Positions 1 through 7,361 of a DNA stretch of 51,074 bases are shown piece after piece. The notes under the pieces are model-generated. The model ran no database searches and was not told the origin of the DNA. It saw nothing but the letters and a program-made list of their open reading frames with translations. Source of the DNA: Cryobacterium lactosi. Its GTDB lineage: Bacteria > Actinomycetota > Actinomycetes > Actinomycetales > Microbacteriaceae. The translations under genes and the position numbers were made by a program. Location of the stretch: NCBI RefSeq assembly GCF_004403945.1, contig NZ_SOHM01000039.1:1-51074 (forward strand), read 5' to 3'. Numbering within the stretch: position 1 is the first letter of the stretch; every line of letters starts with the position of its first letter.

Positions 1-16
1 CCAGGCAACCCAAGCC

Positions 17-36
17 CCCGGCCCTACCGGGCCGGG
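17..36. terminator. GC-rich hairpin, probable terminator of an upstream gene
   Basis: Perfect 8-bp arms (CCCGGCCC and GGGCCGGG) flank a TACC loop. It sits before the promoter region of the first gene, so it most likely ends a gene lying to the left of the window. There is no T-tract, which is usual for actinobacterial hairpin terminators. Confidence 0.4.
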
Positions 37-71
37 CCTGCATCAACGACCCCCGCAAGAAACCCAAACCC

Positions 72-94
72 AACCTGTCTCAAACAGGTTGACA
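72..94 (+). promoter_or_regulatory. Inverted repeat overlapping a TTGACA -35 box
   Basis: AACCTGT (72-78) and ACAGGTT (84-90) form a perfect 7-bp inverted repeat with a 5-nt spacer. Its right arm runs into TTGACA at 89-94, a consensus -35 hexamer. A good -10 is not obvious 17 nt later (around 111-116). A repressor bound here would block the promoter of the isomerase-like gene, but the regulator is unknown. Confidence 0.35.
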
Positions 95-186
95 AATACC
101 GTGCGCCGGACGCAATCGTCCGCTTCGGCAACAGTTGTCCGGCTCGGCTCACCCCAACCCATTCCAACCCAAGGAGAATGACAGTC

Positions 187-1047
187 ATGGCCACAATCGG
201 CGTTCAAGCAATGATGCTCAAGGACAACTTCGCAGCGGTTGGCGCGTTCGAAACGCTCCGTGCGGTGAGCGAGATCGGCTATCACGCCGTCGAGATCTCG
301 CAGATTCCGATGACCCCCGCCAACGTCGCTGAGCTCAGCCGCGCTCGCACCGAGCTCGGTATGGACATCGCGTCGCTCTCGGCGTCGCTGTCGACCATGC
401 CCGGCCGACCCGGCGAGTCCCTCACCGAGGGTTTCGACAAGATCGTCAGCGACGCCAAGACGCTGAACACCTCCATGGTGCGTATCGGCATGCTGCCGTT
501 CGAGGCCATGGCGTCGATGGATGCCGTGCTCGAGTTCTGCGACGCCACCAACGCGATGGCCGCCCGGCTGAACGACGAGGGCATCGGGCTGTACTACCAC
601 AACCACCACATCGAGTTCGCGAAGTACGACGGCACGCTGCTGCTCGACATCATCGCCGAGCGCGCCCCGCTGATGGGTCTGGAGATCGACGTGCACTGGG
701 TGCAGCGCGGCGGCCTGGACCCGGTCATCACGCTGAAGAAGTACGGCGAGCGGGTGTCGATGGTGCACCTGAAGGACTACCGCATCGGCCAGATCCCGCC
801 CACCGCCTTCGAGGCCCTCGCCGCCGGTGACCACGCCGCATTCATGGCCGCGTTCACCGGAGTCGTGCAGTTCGCGGAGGTCGGCGAGGGCAACCTCGAC
901 TTCGCCGCGATCATCGACGCCAGCGAGGAGATCGGCGCCCGCTACCTGCTCGTCGAGCAGGACGAACACTACGGGCGCACCCCGCTGGAGTGCCTGCAGA
1001 CCTCGTACGACAACCTGGTCGCACTCGGTTACGGGCACCTCTTCTAA
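187..1047 (+). CDS. Sugar phosphate isomerase/epimerase family protein (xylose-isomerase-like TIM barrel)
   Basis: A soluble protein of 286 residues with the features of the AP-endonuclease-2/xylose-isomerase-like TIM-barrel family. Family signatures include a YYHNHHIEF strand, GLEIDVHW and MVHLKDY, which carry the usual His/Glu/Asp metal ligands, and a late VEQDEH segment. Family members isomerise, epimerise or dehydrate sugars and inositols. The substrate cannot be told from sequence. The ATG at 187 lies 10 nt after AAGGAG (171-176). The in-frame ATG at 178 is only 1 nt from it and is unlikely to be used. The gene is monocistronic, convergent with the MBL-fold gene, and preceded by an inverted repeat at the -35 box that suggests repression. 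Confidence 0.85.
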   Translation: MATIGVQAMMLKDNFAAVGAFETLRAVSEIGYHAVEISQIPMTPANVAELSRARTELGMDIASLSASLSTMPGRPGESLTEGFDKIVSDAKTLNTSMVRIGMLPFEAMASMDAVLEFCDATNAMAARLNDEGIGLYYHNHHIEFAKYDGTLLLDIIAERAPLMGLEIDVHWVQRGGLDPVITLKKYGERVSMVHLKDYRIGQIPPTAFEALAAGDHAAFMAAFTGVVQFAEVGEGNLDFAAIIDASEEIGARYLLVEQDEHYGRTPLECLQTSYDNLVALGYGHLF

Positions 1048-1064
1048 CGCGCAACTGTTGAGAG

Positions 1065-1901
1065 TCAGCTGCCCAGCTGGGCGCCGCCCTGGGCAAAGGC
1101 CGATTCCAGCATTGCCCTCGGCCACAGCGTGAAAAGAGCGTGGTCGCCGGGGATCTCATCCAGCGAAATGCCGGCGGCCGCACACGAGCGGATGGTGTCG
1201 GCCACCTTCTGCAGGGAATCCCTCTGGCGCAGCACGAAGTCCCGGTGCACCACCGCACCGTGGCCCGGCACGACAATGTCTCCCGGCTGGATCATCTGCA
1301 GCAGGCCCTCGAGCACGGCGGGCCAGCCCAGCGGGTAGCTCCCGGACCCGAACATGGGCGGGCCGGACTCCTCGACGACGTCGCCGAGCAGCCACACCCG
1401 GCAGTCCGGAATGAAGACCGCCAGGTCGGTGTCGGTATGGCCGGGGTCCAGCGGAATCAGCTCGATCGTGCGCCCACCGGCCACGACAGAGAAGGGCGCC
1501 GCGACCGGCACGCCGGGCGGGGTGAGCACCACATCGGCCCACCGTTTGTCTGGTTCGCGGGACGGGTCGGCCTGTTGCACGGCAAGCCGTGGACCTTCGT
1601 ACTCGGCGTAGTGCCGGTCTATGAGGTGGTGGCCGTAGATCGGCGCCGACGGGAGCGCGGCGAAGGACTGGTTGCCGAAGGTGTGATCGTAGTGCGCGTG
1701 GGTGTTCACGACCGCCACGATCGGGAGTTGGAACCGGACGGCGATGTCCTGGATGAGCTCGTCGGCCTCGGCCGGGTTGTTGCGGGTGTCGACGACCGTG
1801 AGGCCGGTGGGCCCGACCACCACGATCACAGAGACATCCATGGGGTCGTAGCGGCGCTGGAAGACGCCACGACCCACCTCGAGCCAGCTGGATTCGGTCA
1901 T
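1065..1901 (-). CDS. MBL-fold metallo-hydrolase
   Basis: The 278-residue product carries the metallo-beta-lactamase fold signature THAHYDH at residues 67-73 (HxHxDH). It also has later metal-ligand segments, DPGHTDTD and a C-terminal VPGHG. This makes it a probable di-metal (zinc) hydrolase. There is no signal peptide, so it is probably cytosolic. The family includes lactonases, glyoxalase-II-like thioesterases and quorum-quenching enzymes, and the substrate is not evident here. The ATG at 1901 is preferred over longer in-frame starts, because the upstream extension overlaps the SRPBCC gene in another frame. The next gene upstream (1933-2394) is on the same strand with a 31-nt gap, so co-transcription is possible. 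Confidence 0.85.
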   Translation of the reverse strand: MTESSWLEVGRGVFQRRYDPMDVSVIVVVGPTGLTVVDTRNNPAEADELIQDIAVRFQLPIVAVVNTHAHYDHTFGNQSFAALPSAPIYGHHLIDRHYAEYEGPRLAVQQADPSREPDKRWADVVLTPPGVPVAAPFSVVAGGRTIELIPLDPGHTDTDLAVFIPDCRVWLLGDVVEESGPPMFGSGSYPLGWPAVLEGLLQMIQPGDIVVPGHGAVVHRDFVLRQRDSLQKVADTIRSCAAAGISLDEIPGDHALFTLWPRAMLESAFAQGGAQLGS

Positions 1902-1932
1902 GGCTCGAGGGTAGTCGCCTCCTGGCTGGGCG

Positions 1933-2394
1933 CTACTCGGCGTCACCCTCGAGCAGGATCGCGAGCTCGTCGAGTTCGACGTCCCAGCCCTCTCGGTTCT
2001 GCTCAAGCCGTTCGCGACGGTAACGGGTGCCGCCGGGGAGTGTGTCGAAGCCCGATTCGATCACCGTGACATCCGTCCCGGTACCAGCATCGGCGACGGT
2101 GAAGCTCACGTGCGTCGCGTACTCGTCGAGCTCGTCGGCGGGGATTCCCGACCACCGGAAGCCGAACGATTCGTTGGGCACCACCTCGGTGATTTCAATC
2201 GGGAAGCTGCCGTAGCCGTCCCAGTCGATGCTGCCGGTGGCACCGGGCTCGAGCGCGGCGAACCCCACGGCGTCGCCGAACCATTTGACCATCACCTCGG
2301 GGTCGGTCAGCGCCGTCCAAACGCGCGCGCGCGGGGCCTCGATGTGCACGGTGCGGGTCACGGTGTGGCCCTTGATTCTTGCGTGGTCAGACAC
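1933..2394 (-). CDS. SRPBCC / AHSA1-like domain protein
   Basis: A small protein of 153 residues made of one SRPBCC (START-like, activator of Hsp90 ATPase 1-like) domain. It shows the typical N-terminal strand TRTVHIEAPRARVWTALTDPE, a central GYGSFPIEITEVVPNE strand pair, and a long C-terminal helix (RYRRERLEQNREGW). The fold forms a hydrophobic cavity that binds small ligands, and the ligand is unknown. There is no signal peptide. It may be co-transcribed with the downstream MBL-fold hydrolase. Confidence 0.8.
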   Translation of the reverse strand: MSDHARIKGHTVTRTVHIEAPRARVWTALTDPEVMVKWFGDAVGFAALEPGATGSIDWDGYGSFPIEITEVVPNESFGFRWSGIPADELDEYATHVSFTVADAGTGTDVTVIESGFDTLPGGTRYRRERLEQNREGWDVELDELAILLEGDAE

Positions 2395-2505
2395 GGTGTT
2401 TCCTTCACGTTCGAGCTGAGCTCGACGGGACAGTGCCCGCCGAGCGGCACGTCAACCAGTTCTGCAAACGCGCCTCATCGAGCGTACCCATGATTACGAA
2501 ATCGT

Positions 2506-3099
2506 TCACGAGCAAGTGAGACGCTGGTCGCCCGATTCTGCTTGGCGTGAGCGCGCACTGGTCGTCAGCCGCGCGTACATGAACATGTCGCACGGTTTGC
2601 CATCGATCCGCTCCCAAGCGCGGAGTAGGCCCTCGCGTTCGTAGCCCGCGCGCTCAGCAGTTCGCCAAGAGCCGCTGTTCCATGGCTCGACGTACAGTTC
2701 GACCCGATCAAGTTCGGCGAGGTTCAGCGCCCAGGCCGTGAGTATGCCGAGCGCCTCCGCGGCGTACCCCTGACGGCGTTGGGAGGGCGCGATCCAGTAA
2801 CCCACACTGGCTCGCGCGCCCGCGCCAGATGAGAAGAACAGTCCGATGTGCCCGACCGCGACGTCCGACGCGTCAGCGATCGCAAAGACATAACCCGCGC
2901 GCGTCGCTAGGCGATCTCGTTGGCGAGCAATGAAAGCCAGGGCCTCAGCTTCACCGTCCGTTGACGGGACAGTCGTGAGGATGGGGATCAGGGAGTCCCC
3001 GGAGGCTTCTTGAACTATCGGGGCGTCCGAGTCACGCCATTCACGCAGGATCAATCGCCGGCCGTGAAGGGTCGGCAGGTCAAGGGGGCCGTCAGTCAT
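2506..3099 (-). CDS. GNAT family N-acetyltransferase (RimJ/RimL-like)
   Basis: A 197-residue GNAT acetyltransferase. It has the N-terminal LHGRRLILREWRDSDAP entry typical of RimJ/RimL-type members. The acetyl-CoA pyrophosphate-binding loop is seen as QRRQGYAAEAL around residues 109-119, with VELYVEPWNSGSWRTAERAGYEREG behind it. RimJ/RimL relatives acetylate N-termini of ribosomal proteins, but many paralogues modify small molecules or antibiotics, so the substrate is open. It stands alone, with no clear operon partner. Confidence 0.85.
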   Translation of the reverse strand: MTDGPLDLPTLHGRRLILREWRDSDAPIVQEASGDSLIPILTTVPSTDGEAEALAFIARQRDRLATRAGYVFAIADASDVAVGHIGLFFSSGAGARASVGYWIAPSQRRQGYAAEALGILTAWALNLAELDRVELYVEPWNSGSWRTAERAGYEREGLLRAWERIDGKPCDMFMYARLTTSARSRQAESGDQRLTCS

Positions 3100-3210
3100 A
3101 CCGTGATCCTTTCACGGGCTGATGCTCATGGTCGGCCTGGAGTTCTCCGGGGTAGGCCTGTTCGACGGCACGGCGCTGAACAGACCCGGAGGCGTATTCC
3201 GTCCCGGCAC

Positions 3211-4068
3211 CTAGGTGAGCCAGTGCCGCGGCCGGCGGAGGACAGCCGGCAGGACGGTTGTGTTGTCGCCCTGTGCTGCATCGATTTGTGATTGGGTGAG
3301 AAACAGCGCATTCGATAGGTCCGCACCCTCGAGCCGCGCGTCGCGCAAATCGGCGCCGAGCAAGTCGACCCCCGCCAGGTCGCCTCGTCGAAGATCCGCG
3401 GCAATGAGGTACGCGCCACGGAGATCAGCTCCGCACAGACGAATCGATCTCAAGTCGCGGCCGACCAGGTCCGCTGACGGATGCAGGTCGTCGCTCATGC
3501 CGGTTTCGGCACTGGCGGCATAGCCACCGCGCGCCTCCTCACTCACATCGATCAACGTTTGCCGGACTGCTGCGCGAATACCTTCGACATCAGACGCGAG
3601 GACCGTTGACGCGTCGCCGTCGAGGGTTCGCAGGATCTCCCGTCGGAGCTGGGCCGTCGCCCCACAGAGCTCGGAGGTGGTTGCCCGTTCGGCCGCTTCG
3701 ACGAGGTACCAGAGCATCTCGTGCAGCTGCCGGACGACGGAAAAACTACTGAACATCTCGGCGCTGGTGTCGGGCCGTTCCCGCCAGCTCTTTCCGCCGA
3801 ACAGGTTCTGGGACACGTATTGGCCCGCACCGAAGCAATCGAAGACGGTGCACCCGCGAAAGCCACGTGGTCGCAAGGAGTCGTGGATGGAGCACGAGAA
3901 ATCGTCTGCCAGATTCAGGCATGGAGTGCCCGCCGGCTTGTCGATCGGGAAGTCGGCGGATCTCTGGAACCCGAAGGCTGTGCAGCAGAGGGCGAAGCAG
4001 TCGGCGCAGTTCGCGCGGAGGGCCGAGCGGTCGTCAGTGGATGCGTCGGGAGAGTCGGTGGAGGTCAT
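3211..4068 (-). CDS. Cys-cluster (YkgJ-like) domain fused to pentapeptide repeats
   Basis: The 285-residue product appears to join two modules. The N-terminus has a CADCFALCC cluster (C21, C24, C28, C29) followed by C50, C59, C73 and C78, with an IHDSLRPRGFRGC context. This resembles the YkgJ/UPF0153 putative zinc- or iron-chelating domain. A helical middle follows. From about residue 200, tandem pentapeptides of the A(D/N)LxG type (for example LCGADLRGAYLIAADLR, LLGADLRDARLEGADL) should form a right-handed quadrilateral beta-helix. The ATG at 4068 is chosen. A TTG at 4101 would add 11 residues. The metal-cluster assignment is inference from spacing. Confidence 0.75.
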   Translation of the reverse strand: MTSTDSPDASTDDRSALRANCADCFALCCTAFGFQRSADFPIDKPAGTPCLNLADDFSCSIHDSLRPRGFRGCTVFDCFGAGQYVSQNLFGGKSWRERPDTSAEMFSSFSVVRQLHEMLWYLVEAAERATTSELCGATAQLRREILRTLDGDASTVLASDVEGIRAAVRQTLIDVSEEARGGYAASAETGMSDDLHPSADLVGRDLRSIRLCGADLRGAYLIAADLRRGDLAGVDLLGADLRDARLEGADLSNALFLTQSQIDAAQGDNTTVLPAVLRRPRHWLT

Positions 4069-4463
4069 GAGTGAAGGGTCTTTCCGGGATGGTTTCGACA
4101 AGGGGCCAGGGTGCGGGGGAACTCCACCGGAGCTCCCCTACCTGGCGCACGAAATCACCGCCCCTCGTTGGAGGAGCGAACGGGTGTCGCTGAAGGGCCT
4201 CTGGGTCACAGAGAGAAGGAAGGTTTCACTGACGTCAGGGTAACCCTTCGTGCGCGCTGTCGGAACCCGCCGATGAGCGGGGGTGAATCTGAAATGATCG
4301 ATTCCGCGCGCACGTTGGACGTGACCCGACGTGCCCGCATCGCTAGCGTGAGGTGCATGTTCGGACGACGCAAGCCATCCCACAGGAACAGCGTGCAGAG
4401 CCGCTCGAGCAGTTCGTACCCGGGCCCCGGCGTGTGTCTACGTGCCGGTGGGCGTCGTCACAG
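4069..4463. other. Intergenic stretch with no convincing gene
   Basis: About 395 bp between two minus-strand genes. Short open frames occur here, but none has both a ribosome-binding site and natural-looking protein sequence. It probably holds the promoter of the pentapeptide-repeat gene and the 3' untranslated end of the surface-protein gene. Confidence 0.4.
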
Positions 4464-5219
4464 CTACTTTCCGCGCTGCGGCGCGACGCGGGGTGGCCGG
4501 AGGACCAGTACGTAGAGCGCAACCAGCGCGGCGATGAGGGCAGCCGAGACAAACACGATGATCCACGCGGCCGCGGTCGAGGTCGCTGCTCGTGACGTGT
4601 CGGTGTTCGAGGTCAGCGATGTCTCTGACAGGGGGTCGGTGTTCGGTGTGGGGCTGTTGGTCTGCCCAGACGGACCAGGGGTGCTGGTGGGTGTCGGGGC
4701 GGAAGACGCGACCACACCCTTCGGCTGCTCTGTGGTCGCGGGATCCGGTGTGGCTGCCACCTTCGGGGTCAGTGTTCCGGCTGGCGTGCCCGACGACGAG
4801 TCTGCTCGTGGAGGGGCGACCTCGGGCGCGACTGCAACGGGTGCAGGCGCAGGTGCGACGGCCACTGGTGCGACTGGAGCTGGTGTGACTGCGACAGGCT
4901 CTGGTGCGGGGACAGTCACTGGCGCCACGGGAGAGGGCGCTGGGTCAGGAACCGGCTCAGAAGTTGGGGCAGGCTCAGGCACAGGCACAGGCGCCGGGGT
5001 CGCATCGGAGGGTGCTTCCCCGGGGGCGGTTGCGTCGCTGGGCGGCATGCAGCCACCGGAGACGAGGGTCCACCCTGGGTTGCAGGTCCCCGCGCTGGCG
5101 GGCGTGGCGGCAAAAAGGCCGCCGAGGACGAGCGCACCGGATGCCACAACGGTGAGGAGCGCCCGCGTGAACGTGCGGGTCGCAGGCGGCGCTGCGTCCG
5201 GTGGCTCGATCGAATTCAT
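4464..5219 (-). CDS. Exported Pro/Ala/Thr-rich surface protein with C-terminal membrane anchor
   Basis: The 251-residue product starts with a signal peptide: a basic n-region, a hydrophobic LLTVVASGALVLGGLFAA core, and ATPASAG as the likely cleavage site near residue 43. A short Cys-containing segment (TCNPGWTLVSGGCMPP) follows, which could form a disulphide. Next comes a long low-complexity Pro/Ala/Val/Thr stalk. The C-terminus has a transmembrane helix (AAWIIVFVSAALIAALVALYV) and a basic tail. It therefore probably spans from membrane to cell wall. No catalytic domain is visible. No sorting motif was seen before the helix. Confidence 0.75.
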   Translation of the reverse strand: MNSIEPPDAAPPATRTFTRALLTVVASGALVLGGLFAATPASAGTCNPGWTLVSGGCMPPSDATAPGEAPSDATPAPVPVPEPAPTSEPVPDPAPSPVAPVTVPAPEPVAVTPAPVAPVAVAPAPAPVAVAPEVAPPRADSSSGTPAGTLTPKVAATPDPATTEQPKGVVASSAPTPTSTPGPSGQTNSPTPNTDPLSETSLTSNTDTSRAATSTAAAWIIVFVSAALIAALVALYVLVLRPPRVAPQRGK

Positions 5220-5599
5220 GGTGTTCCCCCCAAAGGAATGTGATGGTGCCCGCTCAGCGTATTGGCTGACGGGTTGGCGCGGTGACGCTGGCGCTCTGGG
5301 TCGACGCCGTGTTCAGTTAACGCTTCACGCGGTCGCACTTTTTCTTTGTGTCTGTCTGGCCGGTCATCGTAGTTCGCTTGCGCGCCTTCCCCGGATTGCG
5401 CGTCCTCGATCGGTATGCCCCGAGCTGACGGGCCAACTCCAGTGAAGTGGTCACACCTTCGGTCGCCGTGATGCTCTAACGCTGTTATCCACCGCAATGC
5501 AGTCTGGCGCCCGCTCCGAAACAGCTACAAGGCGTCCTGCTTGGACCTACCTTCGCCAGGACCATGCGGGTCGGGTGGCTGCCGGCAACGTCAGTGGCG
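5220..5599. other. Intergenic stretch with no convincing gene
   Basis: About 380 bp that holds the promoter side of the surface-protein gene and the downstream side of the small gene at 5600-5842. I see no RNA gene, clear hairpin or gene with ribosome-binding site here. Confidence 0.4.
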
Positions 5600-5842
5600 T
5601 CAGCTTGCGTCGGGGTCCTCGCCGTTCGCGACGGCTTCGATCCAGTCCGTCGCGGCATCTGAGAGTGAGAAGCCCGCCGGGCCGATGTGATAGATCCACC
5701 AGGGATCCGCTATGACCGACCCGCCTGCCGCCCTGATCTCAGTGACCATGTTCGAGGGTATGGATACAGAATCGCCGTTGTTGGCTGTCAGCCACTCCTG
5801 CGTCTCAGGCGACAACTTGGTCCACCACTGCTTTATGTCCAT
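5600..5842 (-). CDS. Small conserved-looking hypothetical protein
   Basis: An 80-residue, acidic, Trp-rich protein (MDIKQWWTKLSPETQEWLTANNG start; DPWWIYHIGPAGFSLSDAATDWIE near the end). It has no signal peptide or membrane segment. The family is not recognised. The ATG at 5842 sits 4 nt behind GAGGGC. A GTG at 5866 would add 8 residues but has no ribosome-binding site. It is the last chromosomal gene before the left boundary of the integrated element. Confidence 0.55.
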   Translation of the reverse strand: MDIKQWWTKLSPETQEWLTANNGDSVSIPSNMVTEIRAAGGSVIADPWWIYHIGPAGFSLSDAATDWIEAVANGEDPDAS

Positions 5843-6011
5843 GCCCTCGAGTCTGTCACTCGGCACGGGGCCGCGCTGTTCTTATTCCGCGCCAGATTGC
5901 GTGCACTACGGCGCTCCCGCTCTCAACCGATTTCTCTTGACAGGCAGGCAAAAGAAAGAACGGGTTTCAGATGTGTCCAATCGGGGCCCGAAGGGCTCAG
6001 CCGAAAACGAG

Positions 6012-6054
6012 AAAACCCCCTGATTCCCTTGAAACACAGGGAAGCAGAGGGTTT
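6012..6054 (-). terminator. Displaced tRNA-Ser terminator at the left element boundary
   Basis: An inverted repeat (AACCCCCTG...TTCCCT and AGGGAA..GCAGAGGGTTT, minor mismatches) lies just outside the left attachment repeat. It matches in layout the terminator behind the intact tRNA-Ser at 19319-19361, but differs at several positions. The simple reading is that this is the original chromosomal tRNA terminator, pushed 13.3 kb away by integration, while the right copy came in with the element. Confidence 0.6.
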
Positions 6055-6058
6055 ATCT

Positions 6059-6083
6059 GTGGCGGTACCGGTGGGATTTGAAC
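6059..6083. repeat. attL: left copy of the 25-bp attachment core
   Basis: The 25 bases are identical to 19366-19390, which form the 3' end (T-arm, acceptor, discriminator and CCA) of tRNA-Ser. After 6083 the match breaks down, so this is a tRNA 3' fragment and not a tRNA gene. This is the classic outcome of tyrosine-integrase insertion into a tRNA 3' end. Confidence 0.85.
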
Positions 6084-6132
6084 TCGCCGAACAACCCTGA
6101 AACGACGGGCCAGCATTCCCACTATCCCGGAA

Positions 6133-6354
6133 TTACGCGGGTTTTGGGTCCGTTTGAATTTGCTCAATCGGAGTGGATTGTGGGGAGTTGTGGGGTTTGC
6201 GTGTGGGGTTGCCCGTTTCTTGCACCACTTCCGACTCGCTCGCCAGCTCGGCCATGAGGCGTCCGCGTTCGATGCGGATCAGCTCGGCGGCGATGATTGC
6301 GCCGGCTGCGTTGATGCACTCGGTGTATGTGCGGGTGGGCTTGTCCACGGTCAT
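6133..6354 (-). CDS. Small element-encoded hypothetical protein
   Basis: A 73-residue protein with an amphipathic helical N-terminus (CINAAGAIIAAELIRIERGRLMAEL) and a polar, Pro-rich tail. The family is not recognised. Its start overlaps the stop of the preceding small frame by 4 nt (ATGA), which implies translational coupling. Its 3' end covers the 17-bp repeat at 6187-6203 that may be an integrase arm site, so coding and recombination functions overlap here. Confidence 0.5.
   Translation of the reverse strand: MTVDKPTRTYTECINAAGAIIAAELIRIERGRLMAELASESEVVQETGNPTRKPHNSPQSTPIEQIQTDPKPA
6187..6203 (+). repeat. Candidate integrase arm-type site, left copy
   Basis: GTTGTGGGGTTTGCGTG matches 19276-19292 at 16 of 17 positions, in the same orientation. 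It lies about 100 bp inside the left attachment repeat. The right copy lies about 75 bp inside the right one. Such paired internal repeats are what arm-binding sites of a tyrosine integrase look like. Binding is untested. Confidence 0.45.
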
Positions 6355-6485
6355 CGGGACTCAGATTCAGGGACCCCAAGTTCGGCAGCGGCGAGCCGCT
6401 TCTCGGCCAGGTCGTACATGGCGGCGGCAATGAGGACGCCGGCGCGGGCGAATGCGGCGTCGGACGGTCTGCCGTTGGCGGCCAT
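6351..6485 (-). CDS. Very small element protein, possibly a frameshifted remnant
   Basis: A 44-residue frame (starting MAANGRPSDAAFARAGVLI) coupled by ATGA to the gene at 6133-6354. Its start overlaps the stop of an 18-residue frame beginning with ATG at 6541 (MDDTTPTPTPARTESQAA). Reading through in the other frame upstream gives natural-looking sequence (TDRIAGRLMAANG), so the two frames may once have been one gene of about 63 residues. A one-base change near the C-run around 6518-6522 would rejoin them. No good ribosome-binding site was found for either start. Confidence 0.35.
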   Translation of the reverse strand: MAANGRPSDAAFARAGVLIAAAMYDLAEKRLAAAELGVPESESR

Positions 6486-6684
6486 CAGGCGGCCTGCGAT
6501 TCGGTCCGTGCGGGCGTGGGGGTCGGCGTGGTGTCATCCATGGGCCGAGGCTATGTGTCTGCGCCAAACTGCCGGTAGCCCCCGATCGGGTCCGACCATG
6601 TCGCCCGAGTGGGCGCGATGGTCGCAACGGGGAGCCTGCATCATTTCGTTGGAGTCAACGAAAAGGTCGCGTGCAGCTGCTGGA

Positions 6685-6707
6685 GGGTCTGCGGAGTGTG
6701 CAGACCC
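6685..6707. repeat. Hairpin GGGTCTGC/GCAGACCC
   Basis: 8-bp perfect arms with a 7-nt loop, extendable by one A-T pair (6684/6708). The right arm is followed by TTCG. This is the first member of the GGGT...ACCCTT hairpin set. Confidence 0.5.
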
Positions 6708-6845
6708 TTCGTCCGATCCGGATGTTTTGCCGGCAGGGTCAAATCGTCCCGCCCGTCCCGGACAGGGGTAGGCACCAGACGCGTACCCTCCCGATGGGGT
6801 GATCACAGCTCACCCCACCGCGCACACCATATTCGTGACCTCACG

Positions 6846-6880
6846 AACATGGTCCATGGGCCGTTGAAACGGACCATGTT
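6846..6880. repeat. Hairpin AACATGGTCC/GGACCATGTT with nested inner palindrome
   Basis: 10-bp perfect arms (6846-6855 and 6871-6880) enclose a loop. Partly overlapping this is a second small palindrome, CCGTTGAAACGG (6861-6872). The left arm context TCACGAACATGGTCC recurs as CACGAACATGATCC near 7317. It has no T-run, so it is unlikely to be a simple terminator. Confidence 0.5.
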
Positions 6881-6913
6881 AGGGGGGTGCCTGAAATGGC
6901 CCGCCGGCCGGGG

Positions 6914-6928
6914 GTCCACACTGTGGAC
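6914..6928. repeat. Palindrome GTCCAC-ACT-GTGGAC
   Basis: Perfect 6-bp arms with a 3-nt centre. They extend to GGGG/CCCC with one bulged A on the right. It lies within the palindrome-rich region. Confidence 0.45.
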
Positions 6929-7000
6929 ACCCCTGGCGCTCGATGGGGTACGCCAGACGGACCTCACCGCTACCGCTCTGACGTTATGGCCCCGGGCAGG

Positions 7001-7017
7001 TCGCGTTTCAAACGCGA
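7001..7017. repeat. 17-bp palindrome TCGCGTTT-C-AAACGCGA
   Basis: A perfect palindrome around a central C. The same 17-mer with a central G forms the core of 7052-7074, and a one-mismatch relative is at 7094-7110. Three related sites within 110 bp suggest a repeated protein-binding site. Confidence 0.55.
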
Positions 7018-7051
7018 GATGAATACGACGAAGTCACCGAGAATTTCGGAG

Positions 7052-7074
7052 GGGTCGCGTTTGAAACGCGACCC
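7052..7074. repeat. 23-bp palindrome with GGGTCGCGTTT arm
   Basis: A perfect palindrome of 23 bp centred on G7063. It combines the TCGCGTTT core of 7001-7017 with the GGGT/ACCC frame of other hairpins. It is followed by CTTTGCGAGCTTCGG, nearly the same as the sequence behind the palindrome at 7241-7264. Confidence 0.6.
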
Positions 7075-7093
7075 TTTGCGAGCTTCGGCTTGG

Positions 7094-7110
7094 TCGCATT
7101 TGATATGCGA
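7094..7110. repeat. 17-bp near-palindrome TCGCATTT-G-ATATGCGA
   Basis: Third copy of the TCGC...GCGA 17-mer, with one mismatched pair. Both arms carry the G-to-A / C-to-T change needed to keep pairing (TCGCAT/ATGCGA), so the dyad symmetry is preserved. Confidence 0.5.
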
Positions 7111-7156
7111 GCAAGAGTTGCGGGCCAGCACGGCGGCGGCACGGGCATTGCTCACG

Positions 7157-7185
7157 CAAGGGGTCCCACGCGGTGGAAACCCTTG
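7157..7185. repeat. 29-bp imperfect palindrome CAAGGGGTCCCAC...GTGGAAACCCTTG
   Basis: Eleven of fourteen base pairs match around C7171. It belongs to the GGGT...ACCCTT set with a different inner core. Confidence 0.5.
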
Positions 7186-7240
7186 TCTCATCCGAAAAGG
7201 CACATGTACAGTGCGACCGCCGCGGCCTGGAACCGCCGCG

Positions 7241-7264
7241 AGGGTACTCAGATCTGAGTACCCT
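7241..7264. repeat. 24-bp perfect palindrome, arm AGGGTACTCAGA
   Basis: A perfect 24-bp dyad with the core TACTCAGATCTGAGTA. The right flank TTGCGAGCTCGGC mirrors that of the 7052-7074 palindrome. Confidence 0.6.
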
Positions 7265-7361
7265 TTGCGAGCTCGGCATTGCCGACCCCATCGACTCCAG
7301 ATCATTTCCGTGCGATCACGAACATGATCCGGGCTGCGGCATCCGAGGCCCCGCCGATCAT

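Noticed and set aside
43..1125. 360-codon minus-strand frame opposite the isomerase-like gene
   Set aside because: Antisense shadow. The plus-strand product has clear TIM-barrel signatures and a ribosome-binding site.
4534..5445. 303-codon plus-strand Gly/Ala/Thr frame opposite the surface protein
   Set aside because: Repetitive Pro/Ala codons on the minus strand create it. The minus-strand product has a signal peptide and membrane anchor.
6059..6130. A second tRNA-Ser gene at the left element boundary
   Set aside because: Only the 25-bp 3' part is present. The anticodon and D-arm are missing, so it is an attachment-site remnant.
6970..7305. Minus-strand frame through the same palindromes
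   Set aside because: The peptide repeats FKRDL/RLKRD only because the palindromes repeat. There is no family and no start signal.
6887..7327. 146-codon plus-strand frame through the palindrome-rich region
   Set aside because: It reads through at least five palindromes, has Arg/Pro/Thr-rich shadow composition, and lacks a ribosome-binding site.
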